Source: Vibrio hangzhouensis
Lineage (GTDB): Bacteria; Pseudomonadota; Gammaproteobacteria; Enterobacterales; Vibrionaceae
Assembly (NCBI RefSeq): GCF_900107935.1
Contig: NZ_FNVG01000004.1
Coordinates: 202,567-266,566, forward strand
Direction of reading: 5' to 3'
DNA length: 64,000 bases
Positions 1-9,854 of the stretch are shown here, one piece after another (the first letter of the stretch is position 1; the number at the start of each line of letters is the position of its first letter). Both the position numbers and the translations under genes were made by a program. Under the pieces are notes generated by a model. That model searched no databases, had not been told where the DNA came from, and worked only from the letters and a program-made list of their open reading frames with translations.

Positions 1-1
1 T

Positions 2-997
2 AAGACCTTCTATGACCATATTGATCAAATCGCCAGTCGCTGTCGTCGCAGACTTGCCGATATTGACGCTCGCTGGATTAATCATGCAGATGCCTACCAC
101 CTGACCTCCAATTACCGTGTACTGCAACCACACAGCCATAACGGTGTATTCTGGTTTGCGACCTGTGACGCTGAATCTGGGTATGTTTTATGCCAGCACA
201 CAAATTATTCAATCAAAGACACCCCTATCGATATGCCCGATCATGATGCTTATCGTCCGGGCTGCCAGTTTGTACCCAAAAGTTACAGCGCGGAAAACAA
301 CAGTGAAGTCAATATCCCGACGAAGGATCTTAAAAGTCGAATCGACGTAAAGTACCAGAACATTCTGGCGCGCAGTAATGTCGAAGACCCATTGGGCAAC
401 TTTTCTCAGTTTACCTATCCGGCCACTGGAGCGCTTATCCGTGCCCCCTATACCTCATATGCGCATTATTTGCATATCCTGAGATCGCTGAACGATGACA
501 AGCGCGTGACCATATTTATGCCGCAAGATCCGGTTTTGCGCTCTGCTGCACTGTCAGTCTGTTTGCCAAGAATTCAAAGTGGCAATATAGATCTGATGTA
601 TGTAGAACAAGATGAACATTGGAGAGAAGGTGAGTCATCTGAAATGATAGATGTGGTCCTGATGGGGTGGTGGCGAGATCGCTGGGCAATCACCCATCAG
701 GAGTCCGGTGCAAGTAAAGGTGTCTGCTATCTGGCGGGAAGTAATCCCAATGTTTCGCACTGGTTAAAAACCGCATCAACCAAGTCCATTGACTTTTATC
801 AAGACCGTTTCCAGTTGCTGTTCGAAGGCTTTATCAACGAACCCCGTCGTAAACTCAGACCAGCCGGGATTCATCCGCTATTGGATATCTTCCGGGCCTG
901 GCACAATCTGTGTTATCAGGATAAGTCAGGCTTAACGGCGGCTCAGCGTCTTGGGGTAACCGAAGCTCCAATGACATTAAAATGTCTGCTCAGCTGA
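2..997 (+). CDS. Transposase-like (insertion element) protein, C-terminal part
   Basis: The frame is open from the window edge, so the start lies outside and about 331 residues are visible. The layout suggests a DDE-type transposase: an Asp in a strand like TCDAESGYV, a second Asp in FMPQDPVLRSAAL, and an integrase-like tail (FRAWHNLCYQDKSGLTAAQRLG) of the sort seen in insertion-element proteins. An internal ATG at 233 is too late to be the start, because the same frame is coding-like upstream of it. No inverted repeat is visible after the stop. The family call is from memory of similar tails; it could be another RNase H-fold protein. Confidence 0.5.
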   Translation, partial: KTFYDHIDQIASRCRRRLADIDARWINHADAYHLTSNYRVLQPHSHNGVFWFATCDAESGYVLCQHTNYSIKDTPIDMPDHDAYRPGCQFVPKSYSAENNSEVNIPTKDLKSRIDVKYQNILARSNVEDPLGNFSQFTYPATGALIRAPYTSYAHYLHILRSLNDDKRVTIFMPQDPVLRSAALSVCLPRIQSGNIDLMYVEQDEHWREGESSEMIDVVLMGWWRDRWAITHQESGASKGVCYLAGSNPNVSHWLKTASTKSIDFYQDRFQLLFEGFINEPRRKLRPAGIHPLLDIFRAWHNLCYQDKSGLTAAQRLGVTEAPMTLKCLLS

Positions 998-1019
998 TCG
1001 CTTCAACATTTTAGTAACC

Positions 1020-1053
1020 AGCGATATCCTGCCGATTTCTTGCCGATATCGCT
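1020..1053. terminator. Hairpin between convergent genes
   Basis: Arms AGCGATATC (1020-1028) and GATATCGCT (1045-1053) form a perfect 9-bp stem between the ends of two convergent genes. There is no clear T-run on either side, so it may be a weak or Rho-assisted terminator. Confidence 0.4.
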
Positions 1054-1058
1054 CTATG

Positions 1059-1949
1059 CTACAAGAAAAACAACGAGATCCCGCCAATTGCCCCCAATGT
1101 TCCAAGGACGCTTCTTTTACTGATAGGCTCTCCACGAATGACATAGATAATCAATATGAACAGTGGACTTGTGGCGATGAGCGTCTGGGCAATGGCAGGG
1201 TTGGCATTTTTCAACGCGATTTGTTGTAGCCACAACGCCAGAAACGTGCCTACAAAAATCGCGGCCAGTAGCCACGCCCAGTTTTTTCTCGACATCGAAA
1301 TACACTGTTTTTTCATCATCGAAAACGGCTTTTTTTCTACAAAAGGTAAAATCAGTATCACCGCCAACACTCCGATCGTCAGTCGAATCAGGGCTCCAAG
1401 TAAAGGGGGAAGATCTCCCTGCACCAATGCAAAATGCGAAATCACAACGCCGGAAGCCTGACAGACACTGGCAAGCAAACCAAAACCGATCCCGTGAAGG
1501 TCACTGGTCCCATTCTGACTGTCACTAGGCTGAAAAACGACAGCCGTCACCGCTATTGTAGTAATGACCACACCAAGCCAACTCTGAACACCAAGAGCAC
1601 TGCCTAAAAATAATAACGCCAACACCCCAGACAACGGTGGTGCCAAAGATTCGAGCAGCAAAGTTTTATTAGCCCCGATACGTTTCAGTGAAGCAAAATA
1701 GGCGCTATCGCCAATCGCAATCCCAATAACGCCTGAGATACCCAGAATCCAAAGATAACTGGCTTCTATAGAAACGTCAGGCATCGGTGTCACTGGCATC
1801 ACCACCAGCATCATTAAAGAGGCAATCACACCTTTGATAACGTTGAGCTGCATAGCGGTAAAATGATGGCTAAACTGACTGTAAATCCATGTCGCCAATG
1901 CCCAAACTATCGCGGCCATTAATGCCGCGCCTTCTCCAATAAATGCCAC
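1059..1949 (-). CDS. DMT/EamA family permease
   Basis: A 296-residue protein made almost entirely of hydrophobic segments, about ten helices in two repeated halves of five, the usual size and layout of drug/metabolite (EamA) transporters in the inner membrane. Typical elements are the early AxVWALATW helix, the GxxxGDSAYFASLKRIGA stretch near residue 80 and a second-half repeat ending near LGTLGAIGGISLF. The substrate cannot be read from sequence. It is a single gene, divergent from the DUF3302 gene, with about 105 bp shared upstream. The start ATG at 1949 has a purine-rich AGAGG a short distance upstream. Confidence 0.85.
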   Translation of the reverse strand: MAFIGEGAALMAAIVWALATWIYSQFSHHFTAMQLNVIKGVIASLMMLVVMPVTPMPDVSIEASYLWILGISGVIGIAIGDSAYFASLKRIGANKTLLLESLAPPLSGVLALLFLGSALGVQSWLGVVITTIAVTAVVFQPSDSQNGTSDLHGIGFGLLASVCQASGVVISHFALVQGDLPPLLGALIRLTIGVLAVILILPFVEKKPFSMMKKQCISMSRKNWAWLLAAIFVGTFLALWLQQIALKNANPAIAQTLIATSPLFILIIYVIRGEPISKRSVLGTLGAIGGISLFFL

Positions 1950-2055
1950 TTTAACCTCTATTTATTTCCCACTTTTCTGTTGCATAATACATAAATATAA
2001 CAAATACTTAACCGAGGCTTTATCGGCCTTTTCTCTGAATTAGCAAGGATGTAAT

Positions 2056-2430
2056 ATGTTTCTCGATTATTTTGCATTAGGTCTGCTTGTCTTTGTTGCG
2101 CTAGTCATCTTCTACGGGATTATCGTTATCCATGATATCCCTTATGAAATAGCCAAAGAACGAGACCATCCTCATCAGGATGCCATACACGTGGCTGGAT
2201 GGGTAAGTTTATTTACCCTTCATGCGATTTGGCCGTTTCTCTGGATTTGGGCCACCCTGTGGCGTAACGAACGAGGATGGGGGTTTCATAAATTAGAGGA
2301 AGAACAACACGATCTTCACCATCGCCTGGAGCGCCTCGTCAATCAGGTATCCGAATTACAGCAGGAAGTTACCTATCTGAAAGGTCAACAAGCAAACGCT
2401 GCTACATCCCCACAGCCAGAGGAGAAGTAA
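2056..2430 (+). CDS. DUF3302 inner-membrane protein (YiaW-like)
   Basis: A 124-residue protein with an N-terminal membrane helix (residues ~4-26), the stretch HDIPYEIAKERDHPHQDA, a second helix ending PFLWIWATLWR, and a charged coiled-coil tail with heptad-like LERLVNQVSELQQEVTYLK. This matches the DUF3302/YiaW family, which in enterobacteria is encoded just before a HlyD-type protein, as here. The stop is 3 bp before the next start, so translation is probably coupled. The start has AAGGA about 8 bases upstream. The family's role is not established; a helper of the adjacent membrane fusion protein is an inference. Confidence 0.8.
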   Translation: MFLDYFALGLLVFVALVIFYGIIVIHDIPYEIAKERDHPHQDAIHVAGWVSLFTLHAIWPFLWIWATLWRNERGWGFHKLEEEQHDLHHRLERLVNQVSELQQEVTYLKGQQANAATSPQPEEK

Positions 2431-2433
2431 TCC

Positions 2434-3564
2434 ATGGATTTATTACTGATACTCACCTACGCCGCGTTATGCATTGCCATTTTTAAAATTTTCAAGATCC
2501 CACTTAACAAGTGGACGGTTCCCACCGCAGTGCTGGGTGGTGTTGTGTTGATTGGGACGCTGATACTGCTGATGAATTATAACCACCCGTTCAGTCAAAT
2601 CGGTGGTCAGTACTATGCGACAACCCCGATTGTTTCGAGTGTACGAGGCAAGGTAGTCGAAGTCGAGGTCGAAGCTAATCAACCAATGCGTAAAGGAGAT
2701 GTGCTGTTTCGTATCGATCCAGTCCCGTTTGAGGCTGACGTGATTCGCGCCAAAGCAGCGCTTGCCGATGCAGAGCAGGACGTATTGCAACTTGAAAGTG
2801 TCTACAAGGCCGCCCAATCTGACACTATTAAAGCGGTAGCAGAGCGGGATAAGGCGGAAAGAGAGTACGATCGTTACCAGAAAGGCTTCAAAAAAGGTGC
2901 CTTTACTGCGCAACAAGTAGACACTCGACTGCAGACCTTCAAGGCAAATCAAGCCGCTTTGGAAGCCGCTCAGGCTAAAGAAGAGAGTGCCCGACTCGAT
3001 TTTGAATCTGAAATCTATGGTGAAAATACCACGGTCGCGCAAAGAAAAGCACAAGTGATACAAGCCGAATTCAACTTACAAGAAACCGTTGTGCGTGCAC
3101 CCACTGATGGTTATGTGACTCAGCTAGCGCTCAGGCCCGGCATGATGGCAGTGCCGCTGCCACTCGCACCATTAATGACCTTCGTTCACACTGAAGACAA
3201 TTATTATGTAGGCGCATTCCGGCAAAATTCTTTACAACGTTTACAACCGGGTTTCGAAGCCGAGTTTATGTTTAGAGCTCTACCGGGAAAAGTGTTTAAA
3301 GGACGGGTTGTTGAAGTCATGCCTACTATTGCCGAAGGTCAGTTCACGGCCAGCGGTACGCTACGCACAACGCAAAGCTTTAATACAATGGGCAGAGCCT
3401 TGGTCAAACTGGAAATTGTAGATGACATGAGTGAGTACCTACTGCCAACGGGTTCAAACGCCGAAATTGCCATTTACTCGGACAGTTTTACCCATGTTTC
3501 CATCATGCGTAAAGTGCTCATCAGAATGAAGAGCTGGCAGAATTATCTGTATCTGGATCATTAA
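2434..3564 (+). CDS. HlyD/EmrA-type membrane fusion protein (YiaV-like)
   Basis: 376 residues: two N-terminal membrane helices (residues ~3-22 and ~30-48), a lipoyl/barrel-sandwich half (IVSSVRGKVVEVEVEANQ), a long alpha-helical hairpin (~95-210, rich in Ala/Glu/Lys), the second lipoyl half (VVRAPTDGYVTQLALRPG) and a beta-barrel domain. These proteins bridge an inner-membrane transporter to an outer-membrane channel. No ABC, MFS or RND permease and no TolC homologue adjoins it, so its partner must be elsewhere or absent. It pairs with the DUF3302 gene as yiaV pairs with yiaW. A second, less similar pair lies at 37292-38778. Confidence 0.85.
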   Translation: MDLLLILTYAALCIAIFKIFKIPLNKWTVPTAVLGGVVLIGTLILLMNYNHPFSQIGGQYYATTPIVSSVRGKVVEVEVEANQPMRKGDVLFRIDPVPFEADVIRAKAALADAEQDVLQLESVYKAAQSDTIKAVAERDKAEREYDRYQKGFKKGAFTAQQVDTRLQTFKANQAALEAAQAKEESARLDFESEIYGENTTVAQRKAQVIQAEFNLQETVVRAPTDGYVTQLALRPGMMAVPLPLAPLMTFVHTEDNYYVGAFRQNSLQRLQPGFEAEFMFRALPGKVFKGRVVEVMPTIAEGQFTASGTLRTTQSFNTMGRALVKLEIVDDMSEYLLPTGSNAEIAIYSDSFTHVSIMRKVLIRMKSWQNYLYLDH

Positions 3565-3600
3565 GCAGTCAGTTGCACTGAATTCTCGCTTAACTTTTTT

Positions 3601-3627
3601 AGGACACCATATGGTGTCCTTTTTTTA
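3601..3627 (+). terminator. Rho-independent terminator
   Basis: AGGACACCAT/ATGGTGTCCT is a perfect inverted repeat (3601-3620) followed by seven T. A T-run also precedes it on the complementary side, so it could work in both directions. It closes the DUF3302-HlyD operon. Confidence 0.85.
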
Positions 3628-3696
3628 TTAGAAGATTCTGTTACCAGATAGTGAGCCGTGACACAGAAATGAATACCCACAAATTTGTAATGGTTT

Positions 3697-3716
3697 AATG
3701 TGACCCAAGTCGATTA
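3697..3716 (+). promoter_or_regulatory. Candidate regulator site upstream of torC
   Basis: AATGTGACCCAAGTCGATTA, about 70 bp before torC. TGTGA-N6-TC resembles a half-conserved CRP site. Eighteen of these positions recur with one change upstream of the RND operon (31383-31400). A TATAAA-like -10 lies at about 3752. The protein that binds is unknown. Confidence 0.35.
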
Positions 3717-3783
3717 CCTTCTAATACTTTAGGGGTAGTTTGTAAGCATGGTATATAAATGACACAAATATTAATAAAACAAC

Positions 3784-4878
3784 ATGAATCTACGAAAACG
3801 ATATATTGTAGTGGTCGCCTGTATTGGTATCGTCATCGGCTGGCTCAGTCTGGGTGGCGTAGCCGCTGTGATGCACAAAACCTCGAGTACTGAATTCTGC
3901 CTTTCCTGTCACTCTATGCAGATTCCCTATGAGGAATACCAGGGTTCCATTCATTTTACTAACGCCAAAGGCATCAGGGCAGAATGTGCCGACTGCCATA
4001 TTCCCACCGATCCCGTTGACTATGTCATCACCAAAATTCGCGCCTCTAAAGACATTTATCATGAATTTATCACCGGAAAAATTGATGATGAAGACAAGTA
4101 CGAAGCTCATCGTATGGAAATGGCCGAGACGGTTTGGGCACAGCTGCGAGCTAACGACTCAGCAACATGTCGCTCATGTCACTCGTTTGGTGCAATGGAT
4201 AGTTATGAACAGTCAGAAGATGCGGCCAAAATGCACGAGTACGGCATGGCCAATAATCAAACCTGCATCGACTGTCACAAGGGCGTTGCACACTTTGCGC
4301 CTGAGCCCGAGTTAGATAGCGAAGCGTACAACCGCGTACTTGCCCAAACAAAGGCAACACCTATGAACGCAGAAAAGGTCTATTCCGTCGACAAGATAGA
4401 TATGGGCAACCTTGGCAGCATCAATCCAGCGGTAGAAATGTCGCTGATTAGTCACCAAGACGCTGGACTCACCATTGAACTGAGTGGTTATCAAATGAAA
4501 GGGGCAGAGCAGGTCCTCTACATGGGTAAAGGCCAACGTAATATCATTGCCATGCTCAGCGATGCAGGACAGCAAGCCTTGTCTGTGAATGAGTTTGAAG
4601 CTGACGAATATGGCAACGAGTGGCGCCAGGCCACGTTGACCGCCGCTATCGATGCGCCTGTTTTGGGCAGCCCTGAACCACTTTGGCAGTACGCAGAGGA
4701 ACTCGACACTGTTTATTGCTCGACGTGCCACGCGAAGATCCCGGCAAACCACTTCACAGTGAACGCCTGGGGACCGGTAGCCAAAGGAATGGGTGACCGC
4801 ACCGACATTTCAGCACTTGATTTAGAGATCCTCACCAAATTCTTCCAAAACCACGCGAAAGACGTGGTGGGTCACTAA
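3784..4878 (+). CDS. torC: Pentaheme c-type cytochrome TorC (NapC/NirT family)
   Basis: 364 residues with one N-terminal membrane anchor (~7-30) and five CxxCH haem motifs: CLSCH (39-43), CADCH (68-72), CRSCH (129-133), CIDCH (161-165) and, well separated, CSTCH (312-316). Four hemes in the NapC/NirT domain plus a fifth in a C-terminal domain is the TorC pattern; the length is close to E. coli TorC. It carries electrons from menaquinol across the membrane to the periplasmic reductase encoded 23 bp downstream. The ribosome-binding site is weak. No torD, torT/S/R or torE is found nearby. Confidence 0.92.
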   Translation: MNLRKRYIVVVACIGIVIGWLSLGGVAAVMHKTSSTEFCLSCHSMQIPYEEYQGSIHFTNAKGIRAECADCHIPTDPVDYVITKIRASKDIYHEFITGKIDDEDKYEAHRMEMAETVWAQLRANDSATCRSCHSFGAMDSYEQSEDAAKMHEYGMANNQTCIDCHKGVAHFAPEPELDSEAYNRVLAQTKATPMNAEKVYSVDKIDMGNLGSINPAVEMSLISHQDAGLTIELSGYQMKGAEQVLYMGKGQRNIIAMLSDAGQQALSVNEFEADEYGNEWRQATLTAAIDAPVLGSPEPLWQYAEELDTVYCSTCHAKIPANHFTVNAWGPVAKGMGDRTDISALDLEILTKFFQNHAKDVVGH

Positions 4879-4901
4879 TAAATAATGATAAGGATAAAGA
4901 T

Positions 4902-7349
4902 ATGACAGATATTACACGTCGCGGATTCCTCAAAGGCTCAAGCGCAGTAGCAGGTGCCTTGGCGTTTACCTCCCTCACCCCTATCTCTGCTGTCGCTGCC
5001 TCTAAACGAGGCTCCGGTGTTCTAACAGCTGGCCGCATGGGCCCCATGTTATGTGAAGTCAGTGATGGCAAGCTTATTGCCACTAAGAATGCACTCGCTC
5101 AGACGGTACCAAACAGTCTGCAAACTACGGGACCAGACCAGGTTTATACCAAAGCCCGCGTAAAATACCCAATGGTTCGCAAAGGGTATTTGGAGAGCCC
5201 AACCGCACCAAAAGGTGAACGGGGTAAGGATGAGTATGTCCGCGTATCCTGGGATGAAGCCTACAAACTGATACACGAACAACACATGCGTATTCGAAAA
5301 ACACATGGACCTGAATCAGTGTTTGCCGGATCTTATGGTTGGCGTTCATCCGGCGTCCTTCACAAAGCTCAAACGCTTCTTCAACGCTATATGAGTATGG
5401 CAGGTGGTTATTCTGGTCATATTGGAGACTACTCCACTGGCGCAGCACAAGTCATCATGCCACACGTGATGGGCTCTATTGAAGTCTATGAGCAACAGAC
5501 TACTCATCCTATGGTCATGGAAAACAGCGACGTGGTGGTGCTTTGGGGCATGAATCCGCTCAATACGCTCAAGATCGCCTGGAGTTCAACAGATTGCACG
5601 GGTCTTGAGTTTTTCCATCAACTTAAAAAATCCGGAAAAACCATTATTGCCATTGACCCGATGCGCTCAGAGACTATCGATTTCTTTGAAGACAAAATCC
5701 AATGGATCGCGCCCCGTCCAATGACCGACGTTGCCATGCTAATGGGTATCGCCCATACACTGGTGAAAAACGGCAAACATGATAAGGCTTTTCTCGACAA
5801 ATACACGACGGGTTACGACAAATTCGAAGCCTACCTGTTGGGTAAAGAAGATGGTGTTGTAAAGAATTCACAATGGGCGGCTGACATTACAGGTATACCT
5901 GCAAAACAGATCGAGCTGTTAGCAGACATCTTCAGCTCCAATCGCACTATGCTGATGGCTGGCTGGGGTATCCAACGTCAACAATTTGGTGAGCAAAGAC
6001 ACTGGATGATCGCAACTTTAGCGGCAATGCTTGGACAAATTGGTCTTCCTGGTGGCGGCTTTGGTTTCTCATATCATTATTCCAATGGTGGTAACCCAAC
6101 TCGTGACGCCGGTGTACTTCCAGCTATTTCAGCCTCAATCGGTGGCGGTTCCTCCGCAGGTAACGATTGGGCGGTATCGGGAGCCGTGAATTCATTCCCG
6201 GTTGCTCGCATCGTTGAAGCATTAGAAAACCCTGGCAAGCAATATCAGCATAATGGCCATGAAAAGACCTTCCCGGAAATAAAAATGATCTGGTGGGCAG
6301 GTGGCGCGAACTTCACTCACCACCAAGATACAAACCGGCTCATCAAGGCCTGGCAAAAACCCGAGCTTATTGTTATCTCTGAGATCTACTGGACAGCTGC
6401 TGCCAAACACGCCGACATCGTATTGCCTATCACGACATCATTTGAACGTAATGATATGACGATGACTGGCGACTACAGTAATCAACACTTGGTACCAATG
6501 AAAAAGGTGGTTGAACCTCAGGGTGAAGCACGCAATGACTTTGATGTTTTTGCCGATATGGCAGAAATGATTAAAGCAGGTGGCCGTGATGTCTTTACTG
6601 AAGGGAAGTCAGAGATGGACTGGCTGAAAGGCTTCTATGAAGCAGCACAAAAAGGAGGTCGAGCCGCTCGTGTACGCATGCCTAACTTCGGTAAATTCTG
6701 GGATGATAATGAACTAATCGAAATGAAGTTCAATAAAAAGGCTGCTCAGTTTGTGCGTCACGCAGACTTCCGAAAAGATCCTGTAATGAACCCATTAGGT
6801 ACTCCGAGCGGCAAAATTGAAATTTACTCGAAAACCATTGAGGGCTATGGATACGACGACTGTCCTGCTCACCCAACCTGGATCGAACCAACAGAGTTTT
6901 TTGGTTCCGCTAAGGACGGTGAACTGCAGCTCATGACCGCACATGCTGCCCATCGACTTCACAGTCAATTTAACTACGCTAAGTTACGTGAAGAATACGC
7001 CATTGCGAACCGCGAGCCTATTTCAATCAACAGTGAAGATGCCAAAGCAAGGGGCATTAAAACCGGGGATCTTGTGCGCGCATACAACGACCGCGGCCAA
7101 GTTTTGGTTGGCGCTTACGTCACCGATGGTATTAAACAAGGTGCAGTCTGCATTCATGAAGGAGGTTGGCCTGATCTCGACCCAGCAACAGGGATCTGTC
7201 GCAATGGGGGAGCCAACGTATTGACCAGCGATATACCCACGTCTCGCCTCGCGAACGGGTGTGCAGCAAACTCATCCTTAGTACGTATCGAAAAATTCAC
7301 GGAACAAGCCCCTGAGCTCATGGCGTTTACACCACCGAAAAACGCATAG
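4902..7349 (+). CDS. torA: Trimethylamine-N-oxide reductase, molybdopterin subunit (TorA/TorZ family)
   Basis: 815 residues starting with a twin-arginine signal (TRRGFLK at 5-11, then a hydrophobic stretch to about residue 34). The molybdenum ligand is probably Ser178 in GDYSTGAAQ, as in the DMSO/TMAO reductase family; no N-terminal FeS-cluster cysteines are present, also typical. It reduces TMAO or related S-/N-oxides in the periplasm as terminal reductase of anaerobic respiration, taking electrons from TorC. A good AAGGATAAAG site precedes the ATG. Biotin-sulfoxide or DMSO specificity cannot be excluded, but the torC neighbour favours TMAO. The dedicated chaperone gene torD is not in the window. 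Confidence 0.9.
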   Translation: MTDITRRGFLKGSSAVAGALAFTSLTPISAVAASKRGSGVLTAGRMGPMLCEVSDGKLIATKNALAQTVPNSLQTTGPDQVYTKARVKYPMVRKGYLESPTAPKGERGKDEYVRVSWDEAYKLIHEQHMRIRKTHGPESVFAGSYGWRSSGVLHKAQTLLQRYMSMAGGYSGHIGDYSTGAAQVIMPHVMGSIEVYEQQTTHPMVMENSDVVVLWGMNPLNTLKIAWSSTDCTGLEFFHQLKKSGKTIIAIDPMRSETIDFFEDKIQWIAPRPMTDVAMLMGIAHTLVKNGKHDKAFLDKYTTGYDKFEAYLLGKEDGVVKNSQWAADITGIPAKQIELLADIFSSNRTMLMAGWGIQRQQFGEQRHWMIATLAAMLGQIGLPGGGFGFSYHYSNGGNPTRDAGVLPAISASIGGGSSAGNDWAVSGAVNSFPVARIVEALENPGKQYQHNGHEKTFPEIKMIWWAGGANFTHHQDTNRLIKAWQKPELIVISEIYWTAAAKHADIVLPITTSFERNDMTMTGDYSNQHLVPMKKVVEPQGEARNDFDVFADMAEMIKAGGRDVFTEGKSEMDWLKGFYEAAQKGGRAARVRMPNFGKFWDDNELIEMKFNKKAAQFVRHADFRKDPVMNPLGTPSGKIEIYSKTIEGYGYDDCPAHPTWIEPTEFFGSAKDGELQLMTAHAAHRLHSQFNYAKLREEYAIANREPISINSEDAKARGIKTGDLVRAYNDRGQVLVGAYVTDGIKQGAVCIHEGGWPDLDPATGICRNGGANVLTSDIPTSRLANGCAANSSLVRIEKFTEQAPELMAFTPPKNA

Positions 7350-7370
7350 TCTCCACGCGTTTAAGTGAAA

Positions 7371-7396
7371 GAGCCCGGGTACTAACCCGGGCGCTC
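7371..7396. terminator. GC-rich hairpin after torA
   Basis: GAGCCCGGGT (7371-7380) pairs with ACCCGGGCGCTC (7385-7396) apart from a two-base bulge. It sits between convergent genes and has no strong T-run. Confidence 0.5.
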
Positions 7397-7443
7397 TACA
7401 TTCAAACCAAACGAGTAGCTCTATTCTCATCATTGAACAATTG

Positions 7444-7986
7444 CTAAAGCTGTTTCTCTATCATTTCCGTGATCTTGTCATCTACCGGAGAGACGCTTGA
7501 AGAAAATACACCGACGACACGTCCGTCTTGTCCGATAAGATACTTATAAAAATTCCATTTCGGTACTACGCCGCTTTGTCTGGCAATTTCAGAAAATACC
7601 GGATTCGCTTGCGTGCCCTTGACGGAGCTTCTCGCCATCATTGGGAAAGTAACCCCATAGTCCAGATAACAAATTTTGGCGGTGTTCTCTTCACTGCCCC
7701 GGTCCTGATTGAAGTCATTGGATGGAAAACCGACAACACTGAAACCTTGTGCTTTGTATCGGTTATGGAGCTGTTCTAATTGCTTGTATTGTCCCGTATA
7801 ACCGCACTGACTGGCGGTATTCACCACTAGCAGCACCTTTCCACTGTACTCATTACAAAGATCAACCTGTTCGGTTGAGTTCAGTTTTCGTTGAGTGGAA
7901 TCCAATAGTGCGGGACAGGTTGCGGCCAGAGTTTCCTTCGCCACAAAACCAAACAGTAATCCCAACAAGAGAGCCTTAAACACCAT
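7444..7986 (-). CDS. Secreted glutathione peroxidase-family protein
   Basis: 180 residues from the ATG at 7986. An N-terminal signal peptide (MVFKALLLGLLFGFVAKETL, cut near AA-TC) puts it in the periplasm. The GPx core is clear: NTASQCGYT with the peroxidatic Cys, FPSNDFNQD in place of the usual FPxNQF, and WNFYKYLI with the catalytic Trp/Asn. The Gln of the classical tetrad is replaced by Asp in NDF. It would reduce peroxides, probably with thioredoxin-like donors. Two more ATGs lie just upstream (7992, 7995), and a run of ten G (coding strand) directly precedes them, which makes the exact start uncertain. Confidence 0.85.
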   Translation of the reverse strand: MVFKALLLGLLFGFVAKETLAATCPALLDSTQRKLNSTEQVDLCNEYSGKVLLVVNTASQCGYTGQYKQLEQLHNRYKAQGFSVVGFPSNDFNQDRGSEENTAKICYLDYGVTFPMMARSSVKGTQANPVFSEIARQSGVVPKWNFYKYLIGQDGRVVGVFSSSVSPVDDKITEMIEKQL

Positions 7987-7995
7987 GCCCATCAT

Positions 7996-8005
7996 CCCCC
8001 CCCCC
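7996..8005 (-). repeat. Homopolymer tract C10 (G10 on the coding strand)
   Basis: Ten consecutive C on the plus strand lie directly before the first candidate ATG of the peroxidase gene, so the gene's own strand reads GAAGG followed by further G and then ATGATG. The tract overlaps the ribosome-binding site and sets its spacing to the start codon. Confidence 0.8.
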
Positions 8006-8187
8006 TTCGACACTAAGTTGTTTACGGGTAAAAGTAAGCATAGTTCATCGTTAAAGATGCTCAAGATCGACGAATGGCAGTAAAATGGTGCATAAAAATT
8101 CAGCCACATAAAGTGGCTGAATTTGAATAGCTTACTAGAGGAACGTCGAAAAGGTGCTTATTGCTTAGTCCATTTACGACGGCAAGA

Positions 8188-9090
8188 CTACATCGTTGCT
8201 CTGAATTGTTCTAAGAGTTCACGCTGTTTTTCAGTCAGGTTTGTCGGCGTTTCCACCTGAATTTTCACCAGCAGATCCCCGGTTTCCCCTTTACGGCTAG
8301 TGACCCCCTTGCCGGTCATCTTGAATTTACGACCCGTTTGCGTACCAGCCGGGATCTTTAGCTTGAAGCGACTATCTAAAACATTCACTTCCGCCTCTCC
8401 GCCAAGAGCCGCCGTCACCATATCGACTCTGGTATTGCATATTAGGTCATTGCCATCACGCTCTAGATATGCGTGAGCACGAGTAGCAATCGATAACAAC
8501 AAATCACCAGCAGGCCCACCGTTGATACCTGGACCACCTTTACCTGAAAAACGGATTTTCTCACCGTCTTTAATGCCAGCCGGGATCTTAACATTGATTT
8601 TTTTCTGCTCCCCGTTTATGGGCAACTCGACAACTTTTTCAGCACCCTGAACGGCATCTACAAAGTCAACAGTTAGAGTGAACTCGTGATCCTGTCCTTT
8701 CTGAGCGCGTGTTCGGCCGCGCCCACCGCGTGCCTGTGAGAAAATATCCTCAAAACCACCAAAGCCGCCACCACCAAAGCCGCCACCACGGTGTCTGAAG
8801 GCGTCACCAAAGATATCTTCAAATCCACCACCACTGTGGCCGCCATGTCCGCCAAAACCACCGCCTTCAAAGGCCGCATGACCGAACTGGTCATACTGAC
8901 GACGTTTGTCGCTATCAGTCAGGACTTCATAAGCCTCTTTCACTTCTTTAAAGCTCGCTTCAGCGGCCGTATCTCCCGGGTTCTTATCTGGGTGATACTT
9001 CATCGCCAAACGCTTGTAGGCTTTCTTGATCTCTTTTTCTGAGGCTCCCTTGGAGACACCTAGCACGCTGTAATAATCGCGTTTTGACAT
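8188..9090 (-). CDS. DnaJ-family co-chaperone without zinc finger (type II)
   Basis: 300 residues: J domain (1-70) with the HPD motif in [11 protein letters not shown], a Gly/Phe-rich linker (~75-125), then directly two C-terminal substrate-binding beta domains ending in a dimerisation helix. The CxxCxGxG zinc repeats of DnaJ are missing, so this is a type II J-protein comparable in length to CbpA, though its J domain looks more like DnaJ. It would stimulate DnaK's ATPase. dnaK and grpE are not adjacent. GAGG lies 7 bases before the ATG. Just upstream is a minus-strand terminator (9124-9156), so this gene must have its own promoter in the 30-bp gap or be read through. Confidence 0.85.
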   Translation of the reverse strand: MSKRDYYSVLGVSKGASEKEIKKAYKRLAMKYHPDKNPGDTAAEASFKEVKEAYEVLTDSDKRRQYDQFGHAAFEGGGFGGHGGHSGGGFEDIFGDAFRHRGGGFGGGGFGGFEDIFSQARGGRGRTRAQKGQDHEFTLTVDFVDAVQGAEKVVELPINGEQKKINVKIPAGIKDGEKIRFSGKGGPGINGGPAGDLLLSIATRAHAYLERDGNDLICNTRVDMVTAALGGEAEVNVLDSRFKLKIPAGTQTGRKFKMTGKGVTSRKGETGDLLVKIQVETPTNLTEKQRELLEQFRATM

Positions 9091-9123
9091 GCTAAAACCT
9101 CACTCAATCTCTTGCTGAAACGG

Positions 9124-9156
9124 AAAAAAGGGCGTATGAGTTCCCTCTTACGCCCT
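9124..9156 (-). terminator. Minus-strand Rho-independent terminator with no gene upstream
   Basis: On the minus strand AGGGCGTA pairs with TACGCCCT (plus 9149-9156 and 9029+100, i.e. 9129-9136) and is followed by six T. It would end a leftward transcript starting somewhere in 9157-9854, where no leftward gene is seen, or act as an attenuator in a long dnaJ-like leader. Confidence 0.6.
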
Positions 9157-9854
9157 GAATACCGATAAGTTTATGTATTTGAAAACATAACTCAACTATT
9201 TATTGCAATGGTTCGTACATCGCTAGAGCGCCATTCAAAAACAGCTCGACATACAAGTGATGAGGATCCTCTCGAGCTATAGACTCATTTGAGCTTAGCT
9301 CACTTTACTTCTTTCGTTGATTACGGTGCTGCCCAGATACGAGCTTAATGAGTACGTGAGTGTCAGTTAGGGGTCACAACGTTACCGTCATGACCCCGCT
9401 GGAAACCAAACGTCGTGCTTTGGTCTGGTTGCAGACCCGTGTTGTGCACTTCGTTGGCGGCAGTCAAGCCAGTGCTAATTGTTAATAATTGACGAGTGAC
9501 CAGACGTTAAACACACAAGTCTTGGAGGAGTGGATTTTTTCAGTATGTCATTTACATGTCATCGAACGCCATTACTTTAGAGAACAACGTCAATCAACTT
9601 ACCTTCTGTAACGTTCCAGTATCCACCCGTTTTTCTCACTAGGTGACAAACTGTTTGTGATAGAGGATCGAAATTACATAATTTGGTAAATATTTACACT
9701 TTATGGTATGGATTGCATAGTTAAGTTCTGCTCTTATATAAGAGAAATCTCGACGTCATCGGGTGTTCAAGCCTAAACCACAGCCCTCATCAAGAAGGGC
9801 AGAGCTTACACTCCCCCAAACGTCTTTTGTGCATGTAATAGAAGGAGTTACACA
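9157..9854. other. 700-bp stretch without a convincing gene; several hairpins and a possible micro-ORF
   Basis: Visible structures on the plus strand: GGGGTCA (9370-9376) with TGACCCC (9391-9397); ACCAAA/TTTGGT and the overlapping GGTCTG/CAGACC within about 9405-9437, which cannot form together. An ATG at 9390 opens a 31-codon frame (9390-9485, MTPLETKRRALVWLQ...) with typical codons but no ribosome-binding site. The stretch also holds the glgC promoter, with GAAGGAG before its ATG. I recognise no known RNA family. Confidence 0.4.

Noticed and set aside
233..997. ATG at 233 as the start of the transposase-like gene
   Set aside because: The frame is open and coding-like back to the window edge, so this is an internal Met of a truncated gene.
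2467..3063. 198-codon minus-strand frame
   Set aside because: It is antisense to the HlyD-type gene, whose domains are unambiguous.
9157..9854. 6S RNA, tmRNA, RNase P RNA or Qrr small RNA
   Set aside because: None of the conserved sequence blocks of these RNAs could be found on either strand.
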